Assembly: GCA_000768855.1 (NCBI GenBank)
Contig: JRAN01000018.1
Coordinates: 1 to 39,032 of the forward strand
Origin: Porphyromonadaceae bacterium COT-184 OH4590
GTDB taxonomy: Bacteria > Bacteroidota > Bacteroidia > Bacteroidales > Paludibacteraceae
Length of the DNA: 39,032 nt
Direction of reading: 5' to 3'
The notes under the pieces are model-generated. The model searched no databases. It saw only the letters and a program-made list of their open reading frames with translations, and had not been told where the DNA came from. Positions 25,188-34,199 of this stretch are shown here, in pieces (within the stretch, counting starts at the first letter, position 1; every line of letters begins with the position of its first letter). The position numbers and the translations under genes are program-made.

Positions 25188-27284
25188 ATGAAACCCCTAA
25201 AAATTTTATCTATCATGGCATTAGCCTTAGGATTGGTAGCTTGTGGAGACAAACAGGCTACAAGCAAAGGAGACGACAAACTCATCGAAAAGTCTCAAAT
25301 AAAAGTGGAAAACGGCTTGATGACACCCGAAGTACTTTGGGCATTGGGACGTATGAGCGATGCACAAGTGTCGGGTGACGGCACTAAAATAGTCTATGGA
25401 GTAGCCTATTACAGCATCGAGGAGAACAAGAGCAATCGCGAGTTATTCGTGATAAACGTGGATGGCTCGTCGAATACGCAGATAACAAAAACCGCTAAGT
25501 CGGAGAATGCCGCCAAATGGGTCAAAAACGACACAAAAATAGCATTTCTATCGTCCGAAAGCGGCTCGTCGCAGATTTGGGAGATGTCGCCCGACGGCAG
25601 CAACAGAGTGCAAATTACCGACCGACAAGGTGGTATCAACGACTTCATATATTCGCCCGATGGCAAAAAGATACTCTTTGTGGCTGAGGTAAAATATGGC
25701 GAACGCACTGTGGATATATATCCCGACCTGCCAAAAACCACAGGTATCATTGTCGATGACCTTATGTACAAACATTGGGACGAGTGGGTCGAAACCGTAC
25801 CTCACCCTTTTGTAGCCGATTTTGACGGCAAAAAGATAAGCAACGAAAAAGACCTTCTTGAGGGCGAACCTTTTGAAAGCCCGATGAAGCCTTTCGGTGG
25901 CATAGAACAACTTGCTTGGAGCCCCGATGGCAAGTACATAGCCTATACCTGTCGCAAAAAAACAGGCTTGGAATACGCTCTCTCGACCAATTCCGACATC
26001 TACCTCTACAACGTAGAGCAAAGTAAAACAGTTCGTAATATCTCGGAAGGAATGATGGGTTACGACGTCAATCCTCAATTCTCGAACGACGGTAAATACC
26101 TCGCTTTCCTCTCGATGGAACGCGACGGCTACGAGGCAGACAAAAACCGCCTTATAATAGTGGATATGGCTACCAATGAGCGTCGCGACTTTACCGACGG
26201 TTGGGACCAAAGCGTAGAGTCTTTCGTATGGAGCAAAGACGATAAGAATATCTACCTCATAAGCGTTTGGCACGCCGAGGCACAGATATACAATGCCGAT
26301 ATAGCTGCTAAAACTATTACACCCATTACCAAAGGACAACACGACTACGAAGCAGTACAGCTTGCGGGCGACCGTCTTATAGGCACGCGCCACTCGATGC
26401 AGATGCCAAACGAACTATACTCTATCGACAAAAACACAGGCGAGCAGACACAGATAACATTCGAGAATAAACACATACTCGACCAGCTAACCATAGCCGA
26501 TGTTAAACCTCGCTGGATTAAGACTACCGACAACAAAGATATGTTGGCATGGGTAATATACCCACCCAATTTTGATCCCACCAAGAAGTATCCTACTCTA
26601 CTCTATTGTCAGGGAGGACCTCAATCGCCTGTTAGCCAGTTTTGGAGTTATCGTTGGAACTTCCAGATAATGGCTGCTAACGGCTATATCGTTGTAGCTC
26701 CCAATCGTCGCGGACTATATGGATTCGGACAAGAGTGGCTTGAGCAAATCAGTGGCGACTACGGCGGACAGAATATGAAAGACTATCTCGCCGCTATCGA
26801 CAATGTAAGCAAAGAGAGCTATGTAGATAAAGACCACCTTGGCTGTGTAGGTGCCTCTTACGGTGGTTTTTCGGTATTCTGGCTTGCCGGACACCACCAA
26901 AAACGTTTCAAAGCCTTTATAGCACACGATGGTATGTTCAACTTCGAACAACAATACCTCGAAACAGAAGAGATGTGGTTTGTAAATTGGGATTTGGGCG
27001 GTGCCTATTGGGAAAAAAACAATGCTATTGCACAACGCAGTTACCAAAATTCGCCTCACCGTTTTGTAGATAAATGGGATACACCAATCCTCGTTATACA
27101 CGGAGAAAAGGATTATCGCATACTTGCCTCACAGGGCATGGCAGCTTTCAATGCAGCAAAATTGAGAGGAGTACCGGCAGAACTACTAATATTCCCCGAC
27201 GAAAACCATTGGGTACTAAGACCTCAAAACGGTATATTGTGGCAACGTACATTCTTCCGCTGGTTGGATAAATGGCTGAAATAG
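25188..27284 (+). CDS. S9-family prolyl oligopeptidase / dipeptidyl-peptidase-like lipoprotein
   Basis: This 698-residue protein starts with a lipoprotein signal peptide ending in LGLVAC (Cys19). A beta-propeller (about 45-430) carries repeated WD40-like/TolB-type strands such as SPDGKKILF and SPDGKYIAY. The alpha/beta-hydrolase domain (about 440-698) has the triad Ser557 in GASYGGF, Asp642 in EKDYRI and His674 in DENHW. The arrangement resembles the DPP-IV/acylaminoacyl-peptidase group. It likely trims peptides in the periplasm or at the outer membrane, complementing the secreted subtilase encoded upstream. A terminator follows. A near-consensus -7 box (TAACTTAG, 25138-25145) may give it its own promoter. 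Confidence 0.9.
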   Translation: MKPLKILSIMALALGLVACGDKQATSKGDDKLIEKSQIKVENGLMTPEVLWALGRMSDAQVSGDGTKIVYGVAYYSIEENKSNRELFVINVDGSSNTQITKTAKSENAAKWVKNDTKIAFLSSESGSSQIWEMSPDGSNRVQITDRQGGINDFIYSPDGKKILFVAEVKYGERTVDIYPDLPKTTGIIVDDLMYKHWDEWVETVPHPFVADFDGKKISNEKDLLEGEPFESPMKPFGGIEQLAWSPDGKYIAYTCRKKTGLEYALSTNSDIYLYNVEQSKTVRNISEGMMGYDVNPQFSNDGKYLAFLSMERDGYEADKNRLIIVDMATNERRDFTDGWDQSVESFVWSKDDKNIYLISVWHAEAQIYNADIAAKTITPITKGQHDYEAVQLAGDRLIGTRHSMQMPNELYSIDKNTGEQTQITFENKHILDQLTIADVKPRWIKTTDNKDMLAWVIYPPNFDPTKKYPTLLYCQGGPQSPVSQFWSYRWNFQIMAANGYIVVAPNRRGLYGFGQEWLEQISGDYGGQNMKDYLAAIDNVSKESYVDKDHLGCVGASYGGFSVFWLAGHHQKRFKAFIAHDGMFNFEQQYLETEEMWFVNWDLGGAYWEKNNAIAQRSYQNSPHRFVDKWDTPILVIHGEKDYRILASQGMAAFNAAKLRGVPAELLIFPDENHWVLRPQNGILWQRTFFRWLDKWLK

Positions 27285-27308
27285 CTCAGTTGGCTTGTGG
27301 CTTATAGT

Positions 27309-27354
27309 AAACAAAAAAAGAGATGTATCCACCGAGGCTTCTCTTTTTTTGTTT
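27309..27354. terminator. Terminator after the S9 peptidase
   Basis: AAACAAAAAAAGAGA (27309-27323) pairs with TCTCTTTTTTTGTTT (27340-27354) around a 16-base loop. The T-run is part of the stem, making it usable on both strands. Confidence 0.75.
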
Positions 27355-27766
27355 TAAACCCGGATTCCGCAATAGAAAAAAAAAGCTATAACTATCTGAT
27401 TAATACCTTACAATACATATATTCTTCCAGTGTGTAGTGTTAGAGATTTTTTCAAAAAAAACATTATTTAAAAACGTATATCTCAACATATTGTAAGTGT
27501 ATTTGAAATTGATTTTATACTAAGAAAAATAACTAAATGCAGAATTTGACTTAAACGCTCTGCCCGTATCGACTTAAACGCTCTGCCCGTATCGACTTCA
27601 GCCCTCTTTGTTGAAAATATTTTTATTCTTAACTATTTTCCGTGTAGCTTCCCAAAACTTAAATGACGGTTTCTTCTATTTTAGTTTGGGGCGACACAGC
27701 TACAATGAAATGTTGCAACATTCCCGATGATCTGCATTGTTTCTAATGCGGAATCCGGGTTAAAAA
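27352..27766. mobile_element. 415-bp non-coding element with 27-bp terminal inverted repeats (MITE-like)
   Basis: The 27 bases at 27352-27378 match the reverse complement of 27740-27766 at 25 positions. The shared core is AACCCGGATTCCGCA. The interior has no reading frame of note and contains a 23-bp tandem duplication (27548-27593) plus a partial imperfect dyad (about 27638-27714). The layout suggests a miniature inverted-repeat transposable element or the shell of an insertion sequence that has lost its transposase. The left end overlaps the terminator of the S9 peptidase by 3 bases. No target-site duplication is obvious, and the parent IS family cannot be named from the sequence alone. Confidence 0.6.
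27548..27593. repeat. Two exact tandem copies of a 23-bp unit
   Basis: The unit begins GACTTAAACGCTCTGCCCGT and ends ATC. It occupies 27548-27570 and 27571-27593, followed by the first five bases of a third copy. It lies inside the TIR-bounded element, and its G+C content stands out from the AT-rich surroundings. Confidence 0.85.
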
Positions 27767-27879
27767 TTGAATAATTTAATATTCAAACGCCACAAACCAT
27801 TAATAATAAAAATATTACCTCCTTATACAAATTTTATTTTATTGAGAGCAACCGAATAAAAATATCTGTATATAAATAT

Positions 27880-28743
27880 TCACAGTCTTGTATCGGCTCC
27901 CCACATCAGTTTATTACGCAATGTTTTGAAAAACGTATGATTTTGGGGCTGAATACTTTTAATTTGATATTCGGCTTTTTCGATAAACACCGATGTGCTT
28001 TCGGGCAAGTGTATAGAGTAGCCGTCAACAGCTATTTGGTAATTACCCGAACGCGATTTTACACGTACACCTATCTTACAGTCATCGTTGATGATGAGCG
28101 GACGGACTGTAAGCGAGTGCGGAGCCATAGGCACCACTATAAAGTTTGCCGATTTGGGTGACACTATCGGACCACCTACGCTAAGCGAATATGCGGTAGA
28201 ACCTGTTGGAGTGGATATCAGCAATCCGTCAGATTTATAACTGTTTACAAACTCACTGTCAATATACACATCGAGCGTTATCATCGATGAGGTGTCTTGT
28301 CTGAGTATGGCTATCTCGTTAAGTGCAAGGTATATAGCACCAAGAGGCGAGGATAGTTTCATCTGCAACATCACTCTTGGCTCTACGTTGTAACGCCCAT
28401 TGATGACATCAACCAAAACCTCCTCTATCTCCGATGCCGACACATCAGCCAAAAAACCAAGATGCCCCGCATTGATGCCAAGAATGGGTATATTTTTTTT
28501 TGCCAACTTATGCGAGGTTGCCAAAAATGTGCCGTCGCCACCGAACGAAATGGCTATATCCACTTCTATATCGTCGGTGTGGGCGTTTTTAACTTCGGGC
28601 AGAGCCACATTGGGACGTACATAGTCGAAAAATGACTGTTCGAAAATTACCTCCACACCATTTTTTATCAAAACATCGACCACATCTATCAACGATTGAT
28701 TGTGGCGAGAATCGTAAGTGGTTCCAAAAATAGCTATTTTCAT
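27880..28743 (-). CDS. nadK: NAD kinase
   Basis: This 287-residue ATP-NAD kinase makes NADP. It has the GGDGT motif (68-72), NAGHLGFLAD (91-100) and the conserved SDGLLISTPTGSTAYSLSVGGP region (about 170-191). It starts 18 bp after the ispE stop on the same strand and has a -7 box within the end of ispE. It may be expressed both with ispE and from its own promoter. Confidence 0.95.
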   Translation of the reverse strand: MKIAIFGTTYDSRHNQSLIDVVDVLIKNGVEVIFEQSFFDYVRPNVALPEVKNAHTDDIEVDIAISFGGDGTFLATSHKLAKKNIPILGINAGHLGFLADVSASEIEEVLVDVINGRYNVEPRVMLQMKLSSPLGAIYLALNEIAILRQDTSSMITLDVYIDSEFVNSYKSDGLLISTPTGSTAYSLSVGGPIVSPKSANFIVVPMAPHSLTVRPLIINDDCKIGVRVKSRSGNYQIAVDGYSIHLPESTSVFIEKAEYQIKSIQPQNHTFFKTLRNKLMWGADTRL

Positions 28744-28761
28744 TTAGTGAAATATAATTTT

Positions 28762-29571
28762 CTACAAAAGTACTACTTTTTTATAATAACGGCTACCTAT
28801 TTTATCGGCATCGGGCATTTGGTCAAAAATACCGTATATAGTAGAGCCAGAGCCGGACATAGCCGCATAATCCGCTCCCAAACGGTAGATTTCATCCTTT
28901 ATTGTTTTTAGTTCGGTATAGTGGGCGAATATACTCTGTTCAAATTGGTTTATAACCATATCACGCCATTGGCAAATAGGCTGTTTTAGACTCTCTTGCA
29001 GGCTAATATCCGATTTGCGAGGAGTTACTCCCGCATAAGCCTCTTTTGTGCTAAGATGAATATCGGGCTTTATCATCAAAAGATATTTGCCTGTAAGGTC
29101 TAATGCGTTGACAGTGAGCCTTTCGCCTTTGCCTTGAGCATAAGAGGGACGGTTGGTAATAAAAAACGGACAATCGGCACCGATTTTCAGAGCATAATCC
29201 ATAAGCTGCCTTTCGGTAAGCCCCAAACGGAACATATCGTTCAACGCCTTGAGGGTAAATGAAGCATCGGCAGAACCTCCGCCAAGTCCGGCACCCATTG
29301 GAATGGCTTTTTTTAGGTAAAAAGCTACGGGTGGCAAGCCGAAATCGTTTTGTAGCAGACGATAGGCTTTGATAATTAGGTTGTCGTCTATACCATCGGC
29401 TATAGAGTAGCCCGATACCGTAAGCGACAACTCTTTTGCCTCGACCACCTCGAGAGCATCGTAGAGCCTATAGATAGGGTAAAATAGCGTTTCGATGTTG
29501 TGATAACCATCATCTCGCTTTTCGACTATATTTAATCCAATATTTATCTTTGCATTCGGAAAAACCAGCAT
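28762..29571 (-). CDS. ispE: 4-diphosphocytidyl-2-C-methyl-D-erythritol kinase
   Basis: This GHMP kinase has 269 residues from the ATG at 29571, chosen because MLVFPNAKINIGLNIV is the standard N-terminus. An in-frame codon at 29631 would read through the promoter region. The ATP-binding loop is PMGAGLGGGSADA (91-103). It phosphorylates CDP-ME in the non-mevalonate isoprenoid pathway. It is followed by nadK after 18 bp and is divergent from hemW across only 64 bp. Confidence 0.95.
   Translation of the reverse strand: MLVFPNAKINIGLNIVEKRDDGYHNIETLFYPIYRLYDALEVVEAKELSLTVSGYSIADGIDDNLIIKAYRLLQNDFGLPPVAFYLKKAIPMGAGLGGGSADASFTLKALNDMFRLGLTERQLMDYALKIGADCPFFITNRPSYAQGKGERLTVNALDLTGKYLLMIKPDIHLSTKEAYAGVTPRKSDISLQESLKQPICQWRDMVINQFEQSIFAHYTELKTIKDEIYRLGADYAAMSGSGSTIYGIFDQMPDADKIGSRYYKKVVLL
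28765..28772 (-). promoter_or_regulatory. -7 promoter element of nadK inside the end of ispE
   Basis: The minus strand reads TACTTTTG, matching TAnnTTTG, 22 bases before the nadK ATG. It overlaps the last codons of ispE. Confidence 0.45.
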
Positions 29572-29591
29572 CTGGTGTCGTAGTTTTTTAG

Positions 29592-29609
29592 TATTTTTGT
29601 GCAAAATTA
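29592..29609. promoter_or_regulatory. Overlapping divergent promoters of ispE and hemW
   Basis: The plus strand has TATTTTTG (29592-29599) for hemW. The minus strand has TAATTTTG (29602-29609) for ispE. The two -7 boxes are only two bases apart and point toward each other, so polymerases would cover the same DNA. Use of one promoter should hinder the other. Confidence 0.6.
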
Positions 29610-29635
29610 CTAAAAACGCCGTAATAGTCAAAATA

Positions 29636-30757
29636 ATGCTCTATATACATATCCCTTTCTGCAAAAGTCGCTGTATCTATTGCAGTTTTTTTAGCTCTGT
29701 TTCGTTAAATAATAAAGATAAATATATTAACGCTTTATGCCGAGAAATTGAGCTTCGCCACAAATATCTGAACAGTAAAAAATTAAGCTCCGTCTATTTA
29801 GGTGGTGGTACGCCTTCGTTGCTACAAAAGGACGATTTAGAGCAGATTTTTGGTCAAATAAACAGATATTTTGAAATAACACCACAAACAGAGGTTACTA
29901 TTGAGTGCAACCCCGATGATATCGATGAGGATTTCTTGCATACGTTACGACTTTTTCCGTTCAATCGTATAAGCATGGGCATCCAGACTTTCGACGACGA
30001 GCAACTCTCTTTTCTCAACCGCCGTCACAGCAGCCAACAGGCAGAAGAGAGTATCAAACGCCTGCAAGCATCGGACTTTAACAACATATCGGCAGACCTG
30101 ATATATTCGCTCCCATCGCAAACTCTCAAACAATGGACAAAAGACATTGACACCCTTCTATCACTTGGCGTTCGGCATATTTCGGCTTACTCGCTAACCT
30201 ACGAAGAGGGGACAAAGCTATATTCATTGTTAAAAAACAAGAAGCTTGCTACTGTATCAGACGATGATAGCTGGATGTTTTTCACTACATTACGTCAAAA
30301 ACTTACGGAGGCGGGCTTTGAACATTACGAGGTGTCGAACTTTGCCCTACCCGAACACCATTCGCGACACAATTCAGGCTATTGGTCGGGCAAGCACTAT
30401 CTTGGTATAGGCACTTCGGCACATTCCTACAATGGCACTTCGCGTAGCTGGAATATTTCCAACATACCCAAATATTGCTACTTAATAGAGCAGGGCGAGC
30501 CTTTCTCTGAGCAAGAGATATTGAGTGATACCGACAAATACAACGAGTTTGTATTCCTGTCGTTACGAACCTCAAAAGGTATCAACCTCAACCGCCTCAA
30601 AGCTGACTTCGGGGCTTCGTTAGCCGACTACTGTCTTCGATGTGCCGAAAAGTATTTAAACAGAGGCACACTAAAAATAACCGCCGACCATCTACGCCTA
30701 ACCGAGCAAGGTATATTCGTCTCCGACGGAATAATGAGCGATTTGATGAAAAGTTAG
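29636..30757 (+). CDS. hemW: Radical SAM HemW-type protein (coproporphyrinogen III oxidase-like)
   Basis: This protein has 373 residues from the ATG at 29636. The radical SAM cluster motif is FCKSRCIYC (C9, C13, C16). The GGGTPS motif and EVSNFALPEHHSRHN ... YLGIGTSAHS region are typical of HemW. HemW is regarded as a haem-binding protein or haem chaperone rather than the oxidase HemN, and the length (about 370 rather than about 450) supports HemW. The upstream in-frame TTG/ATG at 29597 would lie in the promoter region. Confidence 0.9.
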   Translation: MLYIHIPFCKSRCIYCSFFSSVSLNNKDKYINALCREIELRHKYLNSKKLSSVYLGGGTPSLLQKDDLEQIFGQINRYFEITPQTEVTIECNPDDIDEDFLHTLRLFPFNRISMGIQTFDDEQLSFLNRRHSSQQAEESIKRLQASDFNNISADLIYSLPSQTLKQWTKDIDTLLSLGVRHISAYSLTYEEGTKLYSLLKNKKLATVSDDDSWMFFTTLRQKLTEAGFEHYEVSNFALPEHHSRHNSGYWSGKHYLGIGTSAHSYNGTSRSWNISNIPKYCYLIEQGEPFSEQEILSDTDKYNEFVFLSLRTSKGINLNRLKADFGASLADYCLRCAEKYLNRGTLKITADHLRLTEQGIFVSDGIMSDLMKS

Positions 30758-30854
30758 GAATCAAAATGTTATTAAACATTATAAAGACATTAGTGCAAAA
30801 AACAAAAATCCCTACATTTTTTGATTTCATCAATTACTAAATTCTAAAAAGTAT

Positions 30855-30862
30855 TATCTTTG
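30855..30862 (+). promoter_or_regulatory. -7 promoter element of the threonylcarbamoyl-AMP synthase gene
   Basis: TATCTTTG matches TAnnTTTG, 35 bases before the ATG at 30898. Confidence 0.55.
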
Positions 30863-30897
30863 TAGCGACTTTCATATAAAGAAAAAAACGCATTGCT

Positions 30898-31503
30898 ATG
30901 CATATCAAAATTTACGAACAGAATCCGAACGAAAGACTTATACGCAAGGCTGTTGAAGTACTCGAAAACGGCGGAGTGATAATATACCCTACCGATACGG
31001 TCTATGCCTTTGGGTGTAACATATTCAATCAAAAGGCGATAGAGCGGATATGCAAGATTAAACATCTGGATATCAACAAATCGCGAATGGCAATAGTATG
31101 TCAAGACCTTAGCAATATCAGCAATTATGCCAAGATTTCGACCGATGTTTTTAAGTTGCTCAAGAAGAACCTTCCCGGTGCATTTACATTTATCCTAAAC
31201 GGTAGCAAAAATCTCCCTTCAGTGCTTAAAGACAAGAAAACCATAGGCATACGTATGCCAAACAACAATATCGCTTTGGAGATAGTTCGCACGCTGGGCA
31301 ATCCCATATTTACCTCATCGGTAATAGAGGCAGACGATGTTACTGAGTATGAGACCGACCCCGAACTGCTAATAGAGAAGTACGAAGATATGGTTGATTT
31401 GATTATCGACGGCGGTTTTGGCTGCCATACACCATCTACAATAGTCGATTGTACAGGTGAAGAGATAGAGATTATAAGGCAGGGCAAAGGCGAATTGGAG
31501 TAA
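30898..31503 (+). CDS. L-threonylcarbamoyladenylate synthase (Sua5/YciO/YrdC family)
   Basis: This 201-residue protein has a YrdC-like fold: GGVIIYPTDTVYAFGCNIFN (about 25-44), KHLDINKSRMAI (the KxR-type nucleotide-binding site, about 55-66), PGAFTFIL and IGIRMPNN. The family makes threonylcarbamoyl-AMP for the t6A37 modification of ANN-decoding tRNAs. YciO paralogues share the fold and may lack this role. The length fits the YciO/YwlC-type single-domain group. It is followed by an NrnA-type gene after 40 bp. Confidence 0.85.
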   Translation: MHIKIYEQNPNERLIRKAVEVLENGGVIIYPTDTVYAFGCNIFNQKAIERICKIKHLDINKSRMAIVCQDLSNISNYAKISTDVFKLLKKNLPGAFTFILNGSKNLPSVLKDKKTIGIRMPNNNIALEIVRTLGNPIFTSSVIEADDVTEYETDPELLIEKYEDMVDLIIDGGFGCHTPSTIVDCTGEEIEIIRQGKGELE

Positions 31504-31543
31504 ACAACATTATTTATTTTATCAAAAAAAAACAGTAGTACAG

Positions 31544-32566
31544 ATGCTAACAAATATAATAGCCGAAGACAAAATTATAAAAACTAAAAAGCTGATTGAC
31601 AATTCACAAAAGATAACTATTCTAACACATATCTCTCCCGACGGCGATGCCTTAGGTTCGTCGTTGGGCTTATATTGGTTTTTGCGAGGTATGGATAAAG
31701 ATGTTAATATAGTGGTTCCTAACAAGTTTCCCGAATTTCTGGCATGGATGCCGGGCAGTGAGCACATAGTGGTAGCTCTCGACGACAATGCCGCAGCCGA
31801 ACGCACCATTGCCGATGCCGAAATGCTTTTCTACCTCGACTTCAATACTCTGAACCGTATCAATTGGCTCAAGAACGCAGCTGCCGAATCGAAAAAGCCG
31901 AAAGTACTTATCGACCACCACCCCGAACCCGATATAGAGTGTGATGTATGTATATCGTATCCAAAAATCTCATCTACTTCGGAGCTGATATTCAGATTTA
32001 TATACCGTCTGGGAGAGCTACAAGCCATCACCCTCAACATAGCCGAATGTATCTATACCGGTATGATGACCGACACAGGCAACTTCTCGTTCAACTCACA
32101 AAGTCCCGAAATATACCTTATTATCAATGAGTTACTAAAAATAGGCATAAACAAAGATGAAATTTTCAATAAGGTATTTAGCACATATTCGGTTGATAGA
32201 ATGAGGCTTATGGGCTATTGCCTGTCGAAAAAGATGAAAATTTATCCCGAACAGCGAGCCTCTCTCATATATCTTACCTTAGCTGAATGCGAGCAGTACA
32301 ACTTCCAAATGGGTGATAGCGAGGGTTTTGTAAATATGCCATTTTCGATAAAAGATATTGATATTTCGATACTTGCACGTCAAGACAAGGATAAGATAAA
32401 GATTTCATTTCGTTCGCAAGGCTCGTTTCCTGCCAACAAAATGGCGGAGGAGTTCAAAGGAGGCGGACACCTCAATGCAGCAGGCGGCGAGAGCTATTTT
32501 TCGATGAAAAAAACCATTGGTATGCTCGAAGAAGCTATCCGAAATCGTAAAAAATACGAAGAATAG
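31544..32566 (+). CDS. nrnA: DHH/DHHA1 phosphoesterase, NrnA-like (nanoRNase / pAp phosphatase)
   Basis: This 340-residue protein has an N-terminal DHH domain (HISPDGDALGSSLG around 28-41, IDHHPEPD around 122-129) and a C-terminal DHHA1 domain with GGGHLNAAGGE (about 304-314). NrnA proteins degrade 2-5-mer RNA and convert pAp to AMP in bacteria that lack oligoribonuclease. This would complement RNase R, encoded about 1.6 kb downstream. The substrate preference (RNA, pAp or cyclic-dinucleotide product) cannot be told from sequence. Confidence 0.88.
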   Translation: MLTNIIAEDKIIKTKKLIDNSQKITILTHISPDGDALGSSLGLYWFLRGMDKDVNIVVPNKFPEFLAWMPGSEHIVVALDDNAAAERTIADAEMLFYLDFNTLNRINWLKNAAAESKKPKVLIDHHPEPDIECDVCISYPKISSTSELIFRFIYRLGELQAITLNIAECIYTGMMTDTGNFSFNSQSPEIYLIINELLKIGINKDEIFNKVFSTYSVDRMRLMGYCLSKKMKIYPEQRASLIYLTLAECEQYNFQMGDSEGFVNMPFSIKDIDISILARQDKDKIKISFRSQGSFPANKMAEEFKGGGHLNAAGGESYFSMKKTIGMLEEAIRNRKKYEE

Positions 32567-32591
32567 CAATTGATTTTTGAAAATAAATTTA

Positions 32592-32599
32592 TAACTTTG
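32592..32599 (+). promoter_or_regulatory. -7 promoter element of the glycosyltransferase-SIMPL-rnr group
   Basis: TAACTTTG matches TAnnTTTG, 37 bases before the ATG at 32637. Confidence 0.55.
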
Positions 32600-32636
32600 T
32601 CACATAACAAGCGTTAACCCATAAATATTTGACAAT

Positions 32637-33368
32637 ATGAACAATTCAATAATAATAATACCCACGTACAATGAGAAGGAGAATATCGAAAATATTATCC
32701 GCGTTGTGTTCGACCTACCTCGCAAGTTCGATATACTCATTATCGACGATGGTTCGCCCGATGGCACCGCCGATATAGTGAAGCGTCTACAAGGCGAGTT
32801 TCCCGAAACGCTCCATTTGGTGCAACGCAGTGGGAAGCTCGGTCTTGGTACCGCCTATATAGCGGGTTTTCGCTGGGCATTGGAGCGACACTACCAATAC
32901 ATTTTCGAGATGGATGCCGACTTTTCTCACCCACCCAAAGACCTACTCAACCTATACGACGCGTGTGCAAGCGGCGAAGCAGATGTAGCAATAGGCTCTC
33001 GCTATGTCAATAATCTGGTGAGCGTAGTAAATTGGCCCATAGGCAGGATATTAATGTCGTACTTTGCCTCTATCTATGTGAGGATTATCACAGGACTAAA
33101 GGTAAAAGACACTACAGCCGGCTTTGTATGCTACACACGTCGGGTACTCGAAAAGTTCGACCTCGACCGCATCCGTTTCAAAGGGTATGCCTTCCAGATA
33201 GAGATGAAGTTTACTGCTTTCAAATACGGGTTCAAAATAAAGGAGGTACCAATTATCTTTGTCAATCGTGAGCTTGGCGTATCTAAGATGAGTGGAGGTA
33301 TATTCTCGGAAGCTCTCTTTGGCGTTGTACGATTAAAAATCGACAGCTGGTTTAGAAATTACAAATGA
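32637..33368 (+). CDS. GT2 family glycosyltransferase, dolichol-phosphate mannose synthase-like
   Basis: This 243-residue GT-A fold enzyme has IIPTYNEKENI (7-17), the nucleotide-sugar motif DDGSPDGTAD (37-46) and the metal-binding EMDADFSHPP (about 92-101). There is no C-terminal membrane domain, unlike GtrB-type enzymes. It should transfer a sugar (mannose in characterised relatives) from GDP to a polyprenyl phosphate at the inner membrane, supplying glycans or the O-glycosylation common in Bacteroidetes. It lies 27 bp before the SIMPL gene. Confidence 0.88.
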   Translation: MNNSIIIIPTYNEKENIENIIRVVFDLPRKFDILIIDDGSPDGTADIVKRLQGEFPETLHLVQRSGKLGLGTAYIAGFRWALERHYQYIFEMDADFSHPPKDLLNLYDACASGEADVAIGSRYVNNLVSVVNWPIGRILMSYFASIYVRIITGLKVKDTTAGFVCYTRRVLEKFDLDRIRFKGYAFQIEMKFTAFKYGFKIKEVPIIFVNRELGVSKMSGGIFSEALFGVVRLKIDSWFRNYK

Positions 33369-33395
33369 TTTTATCAACAAAAACAATATATTGAT

Positions 33396-34139
33396 ATGAA
33401 AAAATCTATTTTATCAATAGCCGTACTGCTTATGGCAACTACCCTATTGGTATGCTGTGGAGGCAGAAGGACAGATGGTAATTTTAAAACAATGATGTTG
33501 AAGTCAGAAGGTGAGGTCGAAACCCTACCCGATATGGCTACATTCACAATTGATCTCAATTGCTTGAATGCAAGGGTTGCAGAGTCGAAAAAATGTTTGG
33601 TCGAAAAATCTAAAACACTAACAGACAGACTATTGGCTTTCGGAATTGAGCAAAACGATATTAAAACCACATCTATAAGATCTTACAAAAGCTATACTTG
33701 GCGTAACAACTCTCAAATTTTTGAGGGCTATCGCAGTTCGCTAACCACTTATGTAACAGTGAAAAACCTTAACAAACTCGATGAGATTTACAACGAATTT
33801 TTGGAGGATAAAAACCTCGAAATAAGCGGATTGAATTACACTCACTCTAAAATAGACAGTTTGGGAAACGAGGCTTATCTGAATGCTCTAAACAAATCCA
33901 ATGCCTTAGCTGACAAGCTATTGACAGGTCTGACAGAGACCCAAAAAGAGGTCATCAAAATAGGTAATGTACAGATTTCGACCACAACATCTAACACAAA
34001 TATGGGAGACAATGATATTCAATATGAAAAAACACTTGCAAGCTACGAAGCATTGCCCCATGCTAAGCCATCTTTATCCGTAAACAAAGGTATGGTAAAG
34101 GTAAATGCCATTTTATACGTTGAATATCGAATAAAGTAA
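33396..34139 (+). CDS. SIMPL-domain (DUF541) lipoprotein
   Basis: This 247-residue protein has a lipoprotein signal peptide ending in TTLLVCC (about residue 20-21; either Cys could be lipidated) and a SIMPL domain (about 35-245). KSEGEVETLPDMATFTIDL is the family's opening strand. SIMPL proteins form oligomeric periplasmic assemblies of unclear function (the E. coli YggE is linked to oxidative stress). It lies between the glycosyltransferase and rnr with short gaps, probably in one transcript. Confidence 0.85.
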   Translation: MKKSILSIAVLLMATTLLVCCGGRRTDGNFKTMMLKSEGEVETLPDMATFTIDLNCLNARVAESKKCLVEKSKTLTDRLLAFGIEQNDIKTTSIRSYKSYTWRNNSQIFEGYRSSLTTYVTVKNLNKLDEIYNEFLEDKNLEISGLNYTHSKIDSLGNEAYLNALNKSNALADKLLTGLTETQKEVIKIGNVQISTTTSNTNMGDNDIQYEKTLASYEALPHAKPSLSVNKGMVKVNAILYVEYRIK

Positions 34140-34199
34140 GAATATATTAAACAATATTTCATAAACAACTGAATTTAGAAACCGGATATAAATAAAAAA

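Noticed and set aside
25548-26393. 281-codon frame antisense to the S9 peptidase gene
   Set aside because: Long but entirely within a well-supported gene on the other strand. The peptide is Val/Tyr/Phe-rich in the pattern expected from antisense of beta-propeller codons, with no domain.
27548-27593. CRISPR-like repeat
   Set aside because: The two units are directly adjacent with no spacer, there are only two full copies, and no cas gene is present.
29636-30757. Oxygen-independent coproporphyrinogen oxidase HemN
   Set aside because: The length and the CxxxCxxC context match HemW. The longer N-terminal region of HemN is missing.
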